From: Candidatus Latescibacterota bacterium
GTDB lineage: Bacteria > Krumholzibacteriota > Krumholzibacteriia > WVZY01
DNA length: 64,000 nucleotides
Assembly: GCA_011772205.1 (NCBI GenBank)
Contig: WVZY01000006.1
Span: forward strand, 25,900-89,899
Direction: 5' to 3'
Part shown: positions 26,087 to 35,228 of the stretch, one piece after another
Layout of the letters: every line of letters starts with the position of its first letter
Position numbering within the stretch: position 1 is the first letter of the stretch
Position numbers and translations under genes: made by a program
Notes under the pieces: model-generated
Told to the model about the DNA's origin: nothing
Seen by the model: the letters and a program-made list of their open reading frames with translations, nothing else
Databases searched by the model: none

Positions 26087-27946
26087 TCAGCCGCTCTCGA
26101 CAGCGGTTTTTCGCCTGCCAGCAATCATGAACACACCGAGGATGACGAGCAGAACGACCAGGCCGATCAGACCCCACTCGGTCAATGTGGGAATCGGACT
26201 CGGGCCGAGCGCCAGACCCTCTGTGCACACAATCGAGTACTGCTGTGGGCTGTTGGTTAAGCTTCCCTTGTGCGATACCGCCACACGGTACAGGCCCGGC
26301 TGTGCGCTCGTGATATCGACCATCTCGATATTATCGACCGAGTTGTCGCTCTGAGAGGCCGCATTTCCAGGATTCAACCGATCGAGAACCCATGGGTAAT
26401 ACGTCGTCGTCGAAGGGACATGCTCGACCCTCACGTCGATGTCGTTCACGAGCATCGGCGTCGAAGGATTGAGCGAAGGCGGCGGAGGTGTTCCAGGGGG
26501 ATCCGTCCAAGCGACTGTTATCCGGAGGTCCTGGGGTGAGGCAAGCGTGAAGTGGTAGTAATCGGTGACACCGTCCGCCAGCGCCGTTTCACGAATGTGA
26601 GGAAGACCGAATGCATCGGCCGCAATAATATCTGCCGCGGATGTGGTGTTCATCAATCCCCAACCGTTCTGGTAATCGGGACCGTCGTTTGCACCCGCCT
26701 CGTCGGCCGTATGAATCACGATCGCTTTCATCGTGGCCGAACGGGCCTGCCCGCCTTTAACGGCTGTATAATGATCCTCGAGGAGATTGATCGAACCTGA
26801 GGCGTTGGGCGAGGACATCGAGGTTCCGCTCGCTGTCGTATAAGAAGTATTGCCCGCATCGGAACAGGAATAAAGACCAGCCCCGTTGGCTACGATGTCC
26901 GGCTTGACTCGCCCATCGTCTGATGGGCCCCAGCTGCTGAAACTCGTCTGCACGACATCACCCGGTGCCGTGTAACCGCCGGGAATGTCATTGATCGCCC
27001 CTACAGCTAGAATATTTTTCGCATTGCCAATCCAGCCGACACAATCGTACATATCCGCCCCGCCGTCGGGATCGTGATTGTCGGTTGCCCAAACCCAGCC
27101 GCCGTTCCAGTGGTAGTGTCCTCCACCGGCTCCCGGACCGAAATCATTGCGATCGTTGCCTGCAGACTTAACAATCAGATAGTTGGGGGCGTTATATGCA
27201 ATCTGATCCCAGAGCCGCACGTCGGAATCGTAAAAACCGAAGCCATAATCCTCAACCGTGCTGACAGAAAGATCACCAAACCAATACCAAGACCCGCTTT
27301 GTGTCCATCCCGCGGCATAGCCATAGGAGTGGTTCGATACCCTGAGACCACCTGCCGCGGCTGTTGCCATTTCCGAAGTATCATTCGTCCACTCGTAGGC
27401 CGATAGTTGCGCAGCTATGGACATGCCCTTGGCGGCTCCTGCAACTCCAGATGCGATCATCGTACCGGCAACGTGCGTGGAGTGCCAATGCGTACCGCTG
27501 GGCGAGTCCATCTGCGTGACCCTGCCGCCAAATTCCTGGTGCGTAAGTAACACACCATCCCCATCCCACACGGCCAATTGGTTGGTCGACGTCGCAGAAC
27601 CATTTAGATTATGCCCGGAGCTTCCCCCAGGCCATACATCATCTGTGCTGATAGTTTGTGCCGCATTGAGGTTATTGAGCTGGTAGTAAACCGGCATCCC
27701 CCTTTCATTGATGTACATTAACTGGATGCTCGGATCGTTGTTGAGTCTCTGCTGTGCTGGATCCGTGCTTGCAAGCAGATCGTAGTAGAGCTGCGGCCTG
27801 CGCTTTTCCATCTCTTTTTCGATGGCTTGTGCAAGCTGCTCGAGTGCTGCCTTGTTGGTAGGTCCCCCTGCTATAAGTGGAATAGCAGCTATGGGCACAA
27901 GCAGCAAAATAGAAAGCAACCCAATGAGAGGCTTGCGCATTCTCAT
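26087..27946 (-). CDS. Subtilisin-like (S8) secreted protease with IPTL-CTERM sorting signal
   Basis: 619 residues. Signal peptide (KPLIGLLSILLLVPIAAIPLIA), short pro-region, then an S8 domain with Asp128 in AVWDGDG, His155 in HWHSTHVAGT, oxyanion Asn in SAGND and Ser376 in ASGTSMSSPNASG. A beta-rich domain follows (YYHFTLASPQDLRITVAWTD), as in proprotein-type subtilases. The C-terminus is IPTLTEWGLIGL, a hydrophobic helix and GRRKT, the IPTL-CTERM form of the exosortase/rhombosortase-type tripartite sorting tails. It therefore should be processed at the envelope by a sorting peptidase that is not encoded in this window. AGGGGGATGAGA precedes the ATG. Confidence 0.93.
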   Translation of the reverse strand: MRMRKPLIGLLSILLLVPIAAIPLIAGGPTNKAALEQLAQAIEKEMEKRRPQLYYDLLASTDPAQQRLNNDPSIQLMYINERGMPVYYQLNNLNAAQTISTDDVWPGGSSGHNLNGSATSTNQLAVWDGDGVLLTHQEFGGRVTQMDSPSGTHWHSTHVAGTMIASGVAGAAKGMSIAAQLSAYEWTNDTSEMATAAAGGLRVSNHSYGYAAGWTQSGSWYWFGDLSVSTVEDYGFGFYDSDVRLWDQIAYNAPNYLIVKSAGNDRNDFGPGAGGGHYHWNGGWVWATDNHDPDGGADMYDCVGWIGNAKNILAVGAINDIPGGYTAPGDVVQTSFSSWGPSDDGRVKPDIVANGAGLYSCSDAGNTSYTTASGTSMSSPNASGSINLLEDHYTAVKGGQARSATMKAIVIHTADEAGANDGPDYQNGWGLMNTTSAADIIAADAFGLPHIRETALADGVTDYYHFTLASPQDLRITVAWTDPPGTPPPPSLNPSTPMLVNDIDVRVEHVPSTTTYYPWVLDRLNPGNAASQSDNSVDNIEMVDITSAQPGLYRVAVSHKGSLTNSPQQYSIVCTEGLALGPSPIPTLTEWGLIGLVVLLVILGVFMIAGRRKTAVESG

Positions 27947-28040
27947 CCCCCTTTCAGGTGTGAATCGAGAAGTGGAGAGGTTTCTCGCTGGATGAAACCC
28001 TTGCCAGGCCGAAATCTCTACCGTGGATTTCGACGCTAAA
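27947..28040 (-). promoter_or_regulatory. Structured leader of subtilase mRNA
   Basis: The predicted 5' leader can form two hairpins: CGAAATC/GATTTCG with a 9-nt loop, and GGTTTC/GAAACC with a 9-nt loop. They do not match a riboswitch class that I recognise. Confidence 0.35.
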
Positions 28041-28045
28041 CCGGG

Positions 28046-28074
28046 ATTGTATCATAAGATCCGTTGAATTTCAA
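28046..28074 (-). promoter_or_regulatory. Sigma70-type promoter of subtilase gene
   Basis: On the minus strand TTGAAA, 17 nt, TACAAT; leader of about 93 nt. Confidence 0.7.
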
Positions 28075-28138
28075 CAGCGTTTATTTTTTATCGTGATGTA
28101 GCGAGGCTTACATAATCAGATAAGAATTTTGATCTTAG

Positions 28139-29284
28139 CTAGGAAAGAAAAAAGACTCTCTCCAATTGATCGAGCATTTTTTCAAGCGTAAATTGCTCTT
28201 TCACACGCACAAAACCTGCCTCTCCCATTGCTTCTGCAAGCTTTTCGTCTGCCACAAGCCGGCAAATTCCGTCTGCAATCCCGGCACTATCTCCCACTTC
28301 ATGGAGAAAACCCGTTTTCCCTTCCTCGACGATCTCAGGGATGCTGCTCGCACAGGAAGCTACTATGGGTATCCCCGCCGCCATCGCCTCGACGAGCACG
28401 TACCCAAATCCCTCCACACGAGATGGGAGTACAAGTATGTCTGAAGCAGTGAGGATCTCCGAAATGTCATTGCGGAATCCCAGCAAGAAATAGTATCGAT
28501 GCAGCTGCCTTTCCTCGAGCATGCGCTCGATTTCTTTTCTGGCATCACCTTCGCCTACAAACAGGAATCGCACGTTGGGATGACTATTTAGAACCCTGTC
28601 GGCGGCTTCGATCACAAAACGATGCCCCTTTCTCTCATTCAGCTCACCCACCAACGTAATGAGAGTAGTGTCGTTTGCAAGCCCAAGAAAACTCCGGAGC
28701 CTTTCTTTAATTATAGTTTTTGAATTTCGGAGCCGGTCATAAACAGCGACATCGATTCCATTGTATACAACGGCTACCTTACATCGGGGAAACCATGGGG
28801 TGAGGGACAGCATGGTTTCTTTCGTCGCTCGAGAATTCGCAATTATCTTGTGGACAAACCGTGTGTAAAAGAATCTGTAATGAAATTTATTCTTCAACGG
28901 AAACTCGCTTCCCCTCCTCGGAATCAATTTGATTCCCCCGCCACGTTGAAGAGTTTTTGCTCCTCGCAGCCTGCCAGCCGCCAAAATGGACAGCGCACAA
29001 AGCCTGATTTCTCTATCCAGGTTGGGACAAACGATGTCCGGATCGAACGACCGGATAAGACGTGTTAGATTAGCGATTGCAAATGGGTCGAGATCACCTC
29101 GCATTTCTACAGTGCGGCATTCTATGTTCACCTGGCGGGCTTTCTCATGGAGAACGCTTCCAGGCCGAGACACGAGCAACACGCGGTGACCTTTTCGCTT
29201 CAATCCCTCCGCCGCATCGATCATCCAACGCTCTCCCCCACCGTAGCGGACAATTGAGGACACAAACATCACGCTATGCATCAT
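28139..29284 (-). CDS. Glycosyltransferase family 4
   Basis: 381 residues, GT-B fold. The N-terminal donor/acceptor loop VRYGGGERWMIDAAEGLKRKG and the C-terminal nucleotide-sugar site PSRVEGFGYVLVEAMAAGIP (the EX7E motif) followed by SCASSIPEIVEEGKTGFL identify a GT4 retaining glycosyltransferase, a family used for LPS, capsule or glycoprotein glycans. Acceptor and sugar are unknown. The start has AAGGAAG upstream; the second codon is also ATG. No other glycan gene is adjacent. Confidence 0.92.
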   Translation of the reverse strand: MMHSVMFVSSIVRYGGGERWMIDAAEGLKRKGHRVLLVSRPGSVLHEKARQVNIECRTVEMRGDLDPFAIANLTRLIRSFDPDIVCPNLDREIRLCALSILAAGRLRGAKTLQRGGGIKLIPRRGSEFPLKNKFHYRFFYTRFVHKIIANSRATKETMLSLTPWFPRCKVAVVYNGIDVAVYDRLRNSKTIIKERLRSFLGLANDTTLITLVGELNERKGHRFVIEAADRVLNSHPNVRFLFVGEGDARKEIERMLEERQLHRYYFLLGFRNDISEILTASDILVLPSRVEGFGYVLVEAMAAGIPIVASCASSIPEIVEEGKTGFLHEVGDSAGIADGICRLVADEKLAEAMGEAGFVRVKEQFTLEKMLDQLERVFFLS

Positions 29285-29327
29285 GGCTTCCTTCTAAGAA
29301 GTGTCAAATACTTTGCCCTCGGATGAA

Positions 29328-29363
29328 AACAGCTTGGAAAAATCAACATGCTTCCAAGCTGTT
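29328..29363 (-). terminator. Rho-independent terminator after GAF-PP2C gene
   Basis: A perfect 12-bp inverted repeat (AACAGCTTGGAA with TTCCAAGCTGTT), 12-nt loop, followed on the minus strand by TTTTC. It lies between the PP2C gene end (29449) and the glycosyltransferase start. Confidence 0.75.
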
Positions 29364-29448
29364 CATTGCAATAGAGTGTACCGGCCACGTTCGACTGCCT
29401 TCCAGAACTTTTTGCAGTGGGTCATGTCGGAGCAGGCAAAGATCGCTC

Positions 29449-31221
29449 CTACGCCTTTTTCAACACAAGCAGCGTCACGTCATCCACCAGAGGCGTTTCG
29501 CCAATGTGATTCTTGATTGCTCCATAGATCGATGTGCAAAGCTGCATGGAAGGCTGTGCGCGGAATTCCCGTATCGATCGAATGAGCCTTTTCTCCCCGA
29601 ATTCTTTGTCTCTATGATCTCTGGCATCAACGGCGCCATCGGTGTAGCAGACGAGGGTTTCATCGGTGATCTTGAGCCTGCCAACCTCCAGGGGAATGTC
29701 TTCGAAGATTCCGAGCACCGGTCCGCCGGCTATTAGGAAACGGTGCCTTCCCCTCTTATCCATCAGCACCGGTGGATTGTGTCCCGCGTTGCAATAAGTG
29801 ATCTCTCCCGTTCTGGGATCCAGTACTCCAATGAACGCGGTAACGAAATCTTGAGGGCGTGCCGTCTCCAACAAGATCTCGTTCGCCCTGACCGCGATCT
29901 GGCGGGCGCTGGTATGGTATGGAGCGATAGTATGAAGCGAGGACCGAAAGCTGGACATAATAATCGAAGCAGGCACGCCTTTGCCTGCGACATCGGCGAC
30001 GGCAAAAGCGACATAGGGTTCTTTCAGGGGGAAAAAGTCATAATAATCCCCGCTGACAGTTAGCGAGGGGATGCTGGCCCCTGCAATCCTGAACGCGCCA
30101 AACGTCCGGGACCTTCGGGGAGTGAAGAATTCCTGAACAGTACGTGCGACCCTGAGTTCCTTCTGCAATTCGCTCTTTTTGCGCTGTTCCTCGTACAGCT
30201 CCGCACGCTCGATCGACACGGCTGCCTGGGCCGAAAAAGTCTCGAGAAGTCGCATATCATCGTCATTGTATGCATCCAGCCGATTGCTTTCTAAATTGAA
30301 TATCCCGATGATTTCATCCCTGCTCAACATTGGAGCGATTATTTCCGAACACGTCCTCGCCCGGGCATTGATATACCGCTTATCGGCTCTGCAGTTCCCA
30401 ACAATGACACCCTCACGGTGTTTCGCCACCCAGCCAACGAGTCCTTCGTCCAGCTTTAGTTTGATCCGCTCTTGCATCCTCGCGCTGTAGCCGCTATGAA
30501 GCACGCTTATCAGTTCTTGCTTTTTCCTATCCACAACGAATATTGCCGCAGCGTCGAAGCGAATCAGCTTCCTCAAACTGGCGAGTATCCGCTTGAGCAC
30601 CTCGTCGCGCGAGATCGATTGCCCCAACGAAACACTAACGTCGTTCAAAAGCTCGCTTTCGAGGCGCCTCCTATCAGCCTCTCGATGATGACGTGCATTA
30701 TCGATGGCCGTGCAAATATGATCGCCAAGAGCGAGAAGAATCGAGAGATCATCCCTTGTAAACGGCTCTCTTCCTTTGTGGTTGACTCCTTCGACGACTC
30801 CAATAAGGGTGCCTTCGCGCATCAAAGGAATGCTGATGATGGAATGGGTCTTCAATCCCAACCGTTTCTCCAGATCGAGTGAAAACCTCCGGTCCTTTTT
30901 CACATTATTGACAACCAACGGCTTTTGATTTTTCGCCACCCAACCAACGACGCCTTCCCCGGCGGAAATTCTCAATCCGCGGACATTCTTATCCCTTCGC
31001 CCTCTGGCTAGTTCGAACACAAGCTCTTTCGATTTTGAATCCCAAAAAAGGATCGACACTGCTTCGACATTTATTGCGTTTTTGACAATTTTCATGATCA
31101 CGCGAAGCAGAGGATCGAGATGCAATGTGGAATTCAGAAGTCTGCTCGAAGAGATGAGAAACTCCAGCTCCTTGAGCTTCTTCTTGTATGCTTTATCGTT
31201 TGTGGATGATTTAGGCTTCAT
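29449..31221 (-). CDS. Double-GAF SpoIIE/RsbU-type serine phosphatase
   Basis: 590 residues. A coiled N-terminus (KKLKELEFLISSSRLLN) leads into two GAF sensor domains (about 20-165 and 190-335; ISIPLMREGTLIGVVEGVN and IIAPMLSRDEIIGIFNLES), a coiled linker (EEQRKKSELQKELRVARTVQ) and a PP2C-SpoIIE domain (about 370-590) with SGDYYDFFPL, VADVAGKGVPASIIMSSF, CNAGHNPPVLM and VCYTDGAVDARD, the metal-binding Asp motifs. Such phosphatases dephosphorylate STAS anti-anti-sigma factors and thereby release a sigma factor. No STAS or HATPase_c anti-sigma gene is adjacent, so the partner is elsewhere. Confidence 0.93.
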   Translation of the reverse strand: MKPKSSTNDKAYKKKLKELEFLISSSRLLNSTLHLDPLLRVIMKIVKNAINVEAVSILFWDSKSKELVFELARGRRDKNVRGLRISAGEGVVGWVAKNQKPLVVNNVKKDRRFSLDLEKRLGLKTHSIISIPLMREGTLIGVVEGVNHKGREPFTRDDLSILLALGDHICTAIDNARHHREADRRRLESELLNDVSVSLGQSISRDEVLKRILASLRKLIRFDAAAIFVVDRKKQELISVLHSGYSARMQERIKLKLDEGLVGWVAKHREGVIVGNCRADKRYINARARTCSEIIAPMLSRDEIIGIFNLESNRLDAYNDDDMRLLETFSAQAAVSIERAELYEEQRKKSELQKELRVARTVQEFFTPRRSRTFGAFRIAGASIPSLTVSGDYYDFFPLKEPYVAFAVADVAGKGVPASIIMSSFRSSLHTIAPYHTSARQIAVRANEILLETARPQDFVTAFIGVLDPRTGEITYCNAGHNPPVLMDKRGRHRFLIAGGPVLGIFEDIPLEVGRLKITDETLVCYTDGAVDARDHRDKEFGEKRLIRSIREFRAQPSMQLCTSIYGAIKNHIGETPLVDDVTLLVLKKA

Positions 31222-31366
31222 CGCTGCACAAGAAACTTTTCACACCGAGTATGCCCCTCAATCGAAGCGGATGACGAATGATAACATACTTTGATCTATT
31301 CTTTTTAAGCTCATGATCCTCTTGGAAAAAAGATACGAGTGCAGGCCAAACAATCCGGAGCGGTCA

Positions 31367-32536
31367 TTATCGAGCGCCTGTGAATCGTGTCAAGGAGTCG
31401 AGGAGGCTGGAACGAATGTAACGAACGTTCGGGTACGATTTGAATGTTTCGACTCCACCTCTCAAATATTTTTTGAATACCGACTTCATCTTGCCGCCAC
31501 ATTCGCATGTATAATCGTGGATGCCTTTGGCCAGCAGACATCTTCGCCCACAGGATGCGCAAATTGCGATGTCCTTTTCTCCAGACATCTTCCCCTTCTT
31601 CGCCACCGGGCGCTTACCGATCTGAACGATATCCAACGCAAAATTGACCACATGAGCGTTTGAGAGCGAGGTGCCGATGCCAAAACCATCCACGCAGGGC
31701 GCTAGCTCTTCCACATCGCTGACATCGAGTCCTCCACTCACATAAATCTTCACGTGCTCGCATCCAATTACCGAAAGCTCCCAGCGAATTTCCTCCACTA
31801 TTGCTCTCAAGTTACCCCTTCGCGAGGTGGGTGTATCGATCCTCACGCCATCGAGAACTCTAGAAAATTTCCTCGCAAGTTTGACAGTTTCTACTTTCTC
31901 GTCGCCAAAAGTATCTACCAGGGCGATGCGAGGAATTCCTTTCTCAACCGATTGATTGAACATATCGAATGCTTCCGCCGTATCCCCGATAAGCAGAATC
32001 AACGCATGCGGGATTGTTCCGCTCGGCTGAAGTTCGAGGCGCTCGGCGCTCGCAATGAGGGCGACGCCGTCGAATCCACCAATATAAGCTGACCTATCGA
32101 TGAGAGGACCCAATACCGGGTGAATCCGTCTCGCGCCGAAGCTCAGGAGGGCTTTCCCTCGGGATGCAATCCGGAAATGCGCTGCTTTGGTCGCAATCCC
32201 GCTAGCCTGGGAAAGAAGCCCGAGAATCGCCGTTTCATACACGGCGATCTCGCTATACAGGCCTTTGACGGAGAGAACCGGTTCCATAGGATGAAAAAGA
32301 CTGCCCTCCGGCAAAGCCGCCATGTCGCACTTTTTTCCTTTGAGAAGCTCAATGACCTCATCGACACCGGCAAGCACGCCCCACCCAAATCCCTCAGGGA
32401 AAGTGTTAGTAGTAACCTCCATCACTACTTCCTGATCTTTCCCGCTCAACCCAAGGGCACCGAGGGCTCTTTTGAAATAAACATCCGTGACTTTCCCTTT
32501 GAGGATCTCTCTTTCCGTAGCAATGTGAAATTTCAT
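31367..32536 (-). CDS. pncB: Nicotinate phosphoribosyltransferase with C-terminal zinc ribbon
   Basis: Makes nicotinate mononucleotide from nicotinate and PRPP in NAD salvage. 389 residues. The core has TDVYFKRALGAL, SFGARRIHPVLGP, IGGFDGVALIAS, GTIPHALILL, ALVDTFGDEKVETVKLAR and YVSGGLDVSDVEELAP. The C-terminus adds a four-cysteine zinc ribbon (CASCGRRCLLAKG, then YTCECGGKM), as in the compact archaeal-type enzyme of Thermoplasma; the E. coli PncB lacks it. The ATG at 32536 has AGGAG 9 nt upstream; upstream extension to 32692 is hydrophobic and unrelated. Confidence 0.9.
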   Translation of the reverse strand: MKFHIATEREILKGKVTDVYFKRALGALGLSGKDQEVVMEVTTNTFPEGFGWGVLAGVDEVIELLKGKKCDMAALPEGSLFHPMEPVLSVKGLYSEIAVYETAILGLLSQASGIATKAAHFRIASRGKALLSFGARRIHPVLGPLIDRSAYIGGFDGVALIASAERLELQPSGTIPHALILLIGDTAEAFDMFNQSVEKGIPRIALVDTFGDEKVETVKLARKFSRVLDGVRIDTPTSRRGNLRAIVEEIRWELSVIGCEHVKIYVSGGLDVSDVEELAPCVDGFGIGTSLSNAHVVNFALDIVQIGKRPVAKKGKMSGEKDIAICASCGRRCLLAKGIHDYTCECGGKMKSVFKKYLRGGVETFKSYPNVRYIRSSLLDSLTRFTGAR

Positions 32537-32706
32537 AAAAGATTTCTCCTTACGCCCTTTCAAAGAGCTATAGCGCAGACACCAGTCCCTGAAGACTTCA
32601 ATCTCCTGCATCCCATTTGCGATAAATAAAGCGATGCACCAACAGGATAAAAAAGCAGAAATCCTCATGTCAAGGAAACACCATGCGCGCACGAGAATCT
32701 AACAAT

Positions 32707-32742
32707 AAAAAAACGCCCGCTTGCGAAAATCGCGAGAGGACG
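32707..32742 (-). terminator. Rho-independent terminator after NifU-like gene
   Basis: On the minus strand a hairpin with outer CGTCC/GGGCG and inner GCG/CGC pairs, followed by seven T residues; 40 nt beyond the NifU-like stop codon. Confidence 0.75.
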
Positions 32743-32782
32743 CCGTGGTTTTCAATATTCAGGAATTCAGTCTCCTTGGGAT

Positions 32783-33067
32783 TTACGGAACCGCCTCCAC
32801 TCGAATCACCTCGGGAACTTTTCGCTTTATCACGTCTTCTATGCCAGAGGAAAGGGTGGCCTGTGACATCGGGCAGCCTCGGCACGCTCCCAACAGTCGC
32901 ACTTGAACCACGCCGTCGACAACATCGACGAGCTCTACATCGCCGCCATCCATCTGAATAGCAGGCCGAATCTCATCCAGCACGTCTATTACGCGATCCC
33001 GCAATGCCTTTTCGCTATAAATGCTGTCAATATCGTGATCGTCCATCATAGAGCCTCGGTTATCCAT
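32783..33067 (-). CDS. NifU C-terminal-like Fe-S scaffold protein
   Basis: 94 residues, a stand-alone NifU_C (Nfu) domain. LDEIRPAIQMDGGDVELVDV is the family signature; C62 and C65 in GACRGCPMS form the Fe-S-binding CXXC. It delivers Fe-S clusters to apo-proteins. GAGG 8 nt before the ATG at 33067. It follows the Mrp ATPase gene by 33 nt on the same strand, which fits a two-gene Fe-S carrier operon ended by the terminator at 32707-32742. Confidence 0.95.
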   Translation of the reverse strand: MDNRGSMMDDHDIDSIYSEKALRDRVIDVLDEIRPAIQMDGGDVELVDVVDGVVQVRLLGACRGCPMSQATLSSGIEDVIKRKVPEVIRVEAVP

Positions 33068-33100
33068 TCCAGATCCTCAAGCGCACGGTTTGGAGCCAAC

Positions 33101-34201
33101 TCAAGCACCCCTCCCCTCCACACCGACAGGACACCGTAAAACGACACGTTCAGCCACTCCAATAAAGCTCTGTGATATCGGTGATTCGGGATCGATTTTC
33201 ACGATGGGCTCGCCCCGGTCACCGCCTGCCCTGATATGGCCGTCCAGAGGGATTTCACCGAGAAATTCCACGGAAAGTTTCTTGCTGATCTCTTTCCCTC
33301 CTCCCGAATCGAACACATCCGTCTGCTCTCCGCAATGGGGACAAATAAAATAGCTCATATTTTCGATGATGCCGAGAACCGGGACATTCACATGGGTGAA
33401 CATATTGAGACCTTTTTCCGCATCGACGAGAGCGAGTTCAGAAGGAGTCGTTACAATGATCGCCGTGGTAAGCGGTACCGTTTGCACCAGCGTCAGCTGT
33501 GCGTCACCAGTACCAGGAGGCAAGTCTATCAATAAATAATCCAGCTCTCCCCATTCGACGTCCTGGAGAAACTTCTTCACTATTCCTTGCACAATCGGTC
33601 CTCGCCAGATTACCGGAGTCCCGCGCTCCAGGATAAATCCAATGGACATGAGCTTCATGCCGTCGTACTCGACTGGAGCGATTTCTTTCTGCTTTCCCGG
33701 TTGCGGATGCTCGCTGACACCCAAGAGCACATGAAGACTCGGTCCGTAGACATCTGCATCCAGAAGCCCAATGCGAAACCCGCGTTTCTGGAGTGCCAGA
33801 GCCAAATTGACGCACACAGTCGATTTGCCTACGCCGCCCTTGCCGCTTGCTACGGCAATAATATTTCTAATGCCGGGTATGGGGGCTTGCATGTCGAAGG
33901 GGCTGCCGGTGGTTAGCCTCTGCGATGCCCGCTCAGGACCTGCGGCGGGATCTTCCGGTTTGTGTATGCCTATCATGACCATGAGGCCCGAAGTCCCATC
34001 GATGTTTTGGATGGCTTCGCGGCATCTATCTTCAATCCGAGCCCGTTGATTCTGGTCGTCTGTAGGGAGGTCAAGGGTGAGTCTTATCGAAGCATCATTG
34101 ATCGAGACATCTTTGACGCGCCCACCCGAGACGATGTCTCCTCTACCGCCGATGTCCGCAATGGACTTTAGGGATTCTATAACTTCTTCTTTATTTATCA
34201 C
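33101..34201 (-). CDS. mrp: Mrp/ApbC Fe-S cluster carrier ATPase
   Basis: 366 residues. The N-terminal MIP18/DUF59 domain (1 to about 80) is followed by a ParA/MinD-type ATPase domain with the deviant Walker A ASGKGGVGKST (118-128), LLDADVYGPS, DYLLIDLPPGTGD and the cluster-binding CPHC (C287, C290). Mrp/Nbp35 proteins bind and transfer Fe-S clusters in an ATP-dependent way. The start is GTG with GGAG 9 nt upstream. The pairing with the NifU-like protein supports this role. Confidence 0.95.
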   Translation of the reverse strand: MINKEEVIESLKSIADIGGRGDIVSGGRVKDVSINDASIRLTLDLPTDDQNQRARIEDRCREAIQNIDGTSGLMVMIGIHKPEDPAAGPERASQRLTTGSPFDMQAPIPGIRNIIAVASGKGGVGKSTVCVNLALALQKRGFRIGLLDADVYGPSLHVLLGVSEHPQPGKQKEIAPVEYDGMKLMSIGFILERGTPVIWRGPIVQGIVKKFLQDVEWGELDYLLIDLPPGTGDAQLTLVQTVPLTTAIIVTTPSELALVDAEKGLNMFTHVNVPVLGIIENMSYFICPHCGEQTDVFDSGGGKEISKKLSVEFLGEIPLDGHIRAGGDRGEPIVKIDPESPISQSFIGVAERVVLRCPVGVEGRGA

Positions 34202-34398
34202 TTATATCATCTCCGATCCGCTCTCGCATTTAATTTTATGGCATCTACATAGCCAAAGGAAGGTTTCTGACTCGCAGTATCAGATGAATATAAGAAATGG
34301 CGTGCGCAGAGGCAAAATGAATCAAACCAAGGTGCTCTCTTCTGCCGAAGGTATGCCTGGGTGACGAGGCCCCGTCGAATGTGGTGCCTCAATCGCCC

Positions 34399-35214
34399 CT
34401 AGGATGGCCCGTTCACGAAAAGGAAGCTGTTCATCCCCCGCCCGATTGCCGGCTCTATTTTTGCCTGATTGAAATTCGGGAAATGCTTCTTTATGAAGTC
34501 TCGAACGTCTTCCGCAGCCGCAAATTCATAAGGATATCCACCGAGCCAGTCCACCACATCTCTCCTCCAATTCATTCCCCGGTTGGATGAATAATTTTTG
34601 ATGCGTGCCAAGGGATTCTTCAATCGAGCAAGTTGCATGGCAAAGAAGATCGACATGTAGATTACTTCGATCATGTATTTTCCAGGCCTGGGTGAGGCAT
34701 TATAAAGCTTTTTGACCTCGAGCCAGAACTCGGAACCAAACCTTCCCGTTTTTCTGTTGTACAAGGCCAGGTAGTAATACCCCTCCCTATCGACGAGCGT
34801 TGCGGCGTTTCTTACCGCTTCCCACATGCGGCCGGCATGGTGAAGGACACCCCAGGCATAAACGATATCGAAGCTTCCAAGGCTCGAGATGAACTCATGA
34901 TCGAGAACGGAACCCTCCAGCACAATCCAGTTTTCTGGATCGTTCTCGCGTTCTCGGAGAAACCGGCAGCAGGAAACAGAATAAGGATCTACATCGAAAC
35001 TAACGATTCGTTCGGCCCCGAGTGAAAAGGCTGCTAAAGAAAAAAGGCCGCTTCCGCATCCGACATCGAGGAATGTCTTACCGCGAAGATCATGCATACT
35101 CAGGAATTCCGTGAGCGATAGCTCCGCAGCTCTCCTGTTCTCGTCCTTGACGCTCTTCAGAAACTGCTCCCAATTCTTGCCGAAAGAAAAAGAAACACGT
35201 TTTTCGGCAACCAT
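34399..35214 (-). CDS. Class I SAM-dependent methyltransferase
   Basis: 271 residues. The SAM-binding motif FLDVGCGSGLFSLAAFSLGA (motif I), then IVSFDVDPYSVSCCRFL, and FDIVYAWGVLHHAGRMWEAV (acidic loop and motif IV region) identify a Rossmann-fold methyltransferase of the Methyltransf_11/23 kind. The substrate is not deducible. AAGGACGGG precedes the ATG. Its start is 14 nt after the stop of the next methyltransferase gene, so the two are one transcription unit. Confidence 0.9.
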   Translation of the reverse strand: MVAEKRVSFSFGKNWEQFLKSVKDENRRAAELSLTEFLSMHDLRGKTFLDVGCGSGLFSLAAFSLGAERIVSFDVDPYSVSCCRFLRERENDPENWIVLEGSVLDHEFISSLGSFDIVYAWGVLHHAGRMWEAVRNAATLVDREGYYYLALYNRKTGRFGSEFWLEVKKLYNASPRPGKYMIEVIYMSIFFAMQLARLKNPLARIKNYSSNRGMNWRRDVVDWLGGYPYEFAAAEDVRDFIKKHFPNFNQAKIEPAIGRGMNSFLFVNGPS

Positions 35215-35228
35215 TCCCGTCCTTTCAT

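Noticed and set aside
27947..28040. Cyclic-di-GMP (GEMM) or other known riboswitch before the subtilase
   Set aside because: The conserved GEMM segments and tetraloop-receptor features are absent; only two simple hairpins are seen.
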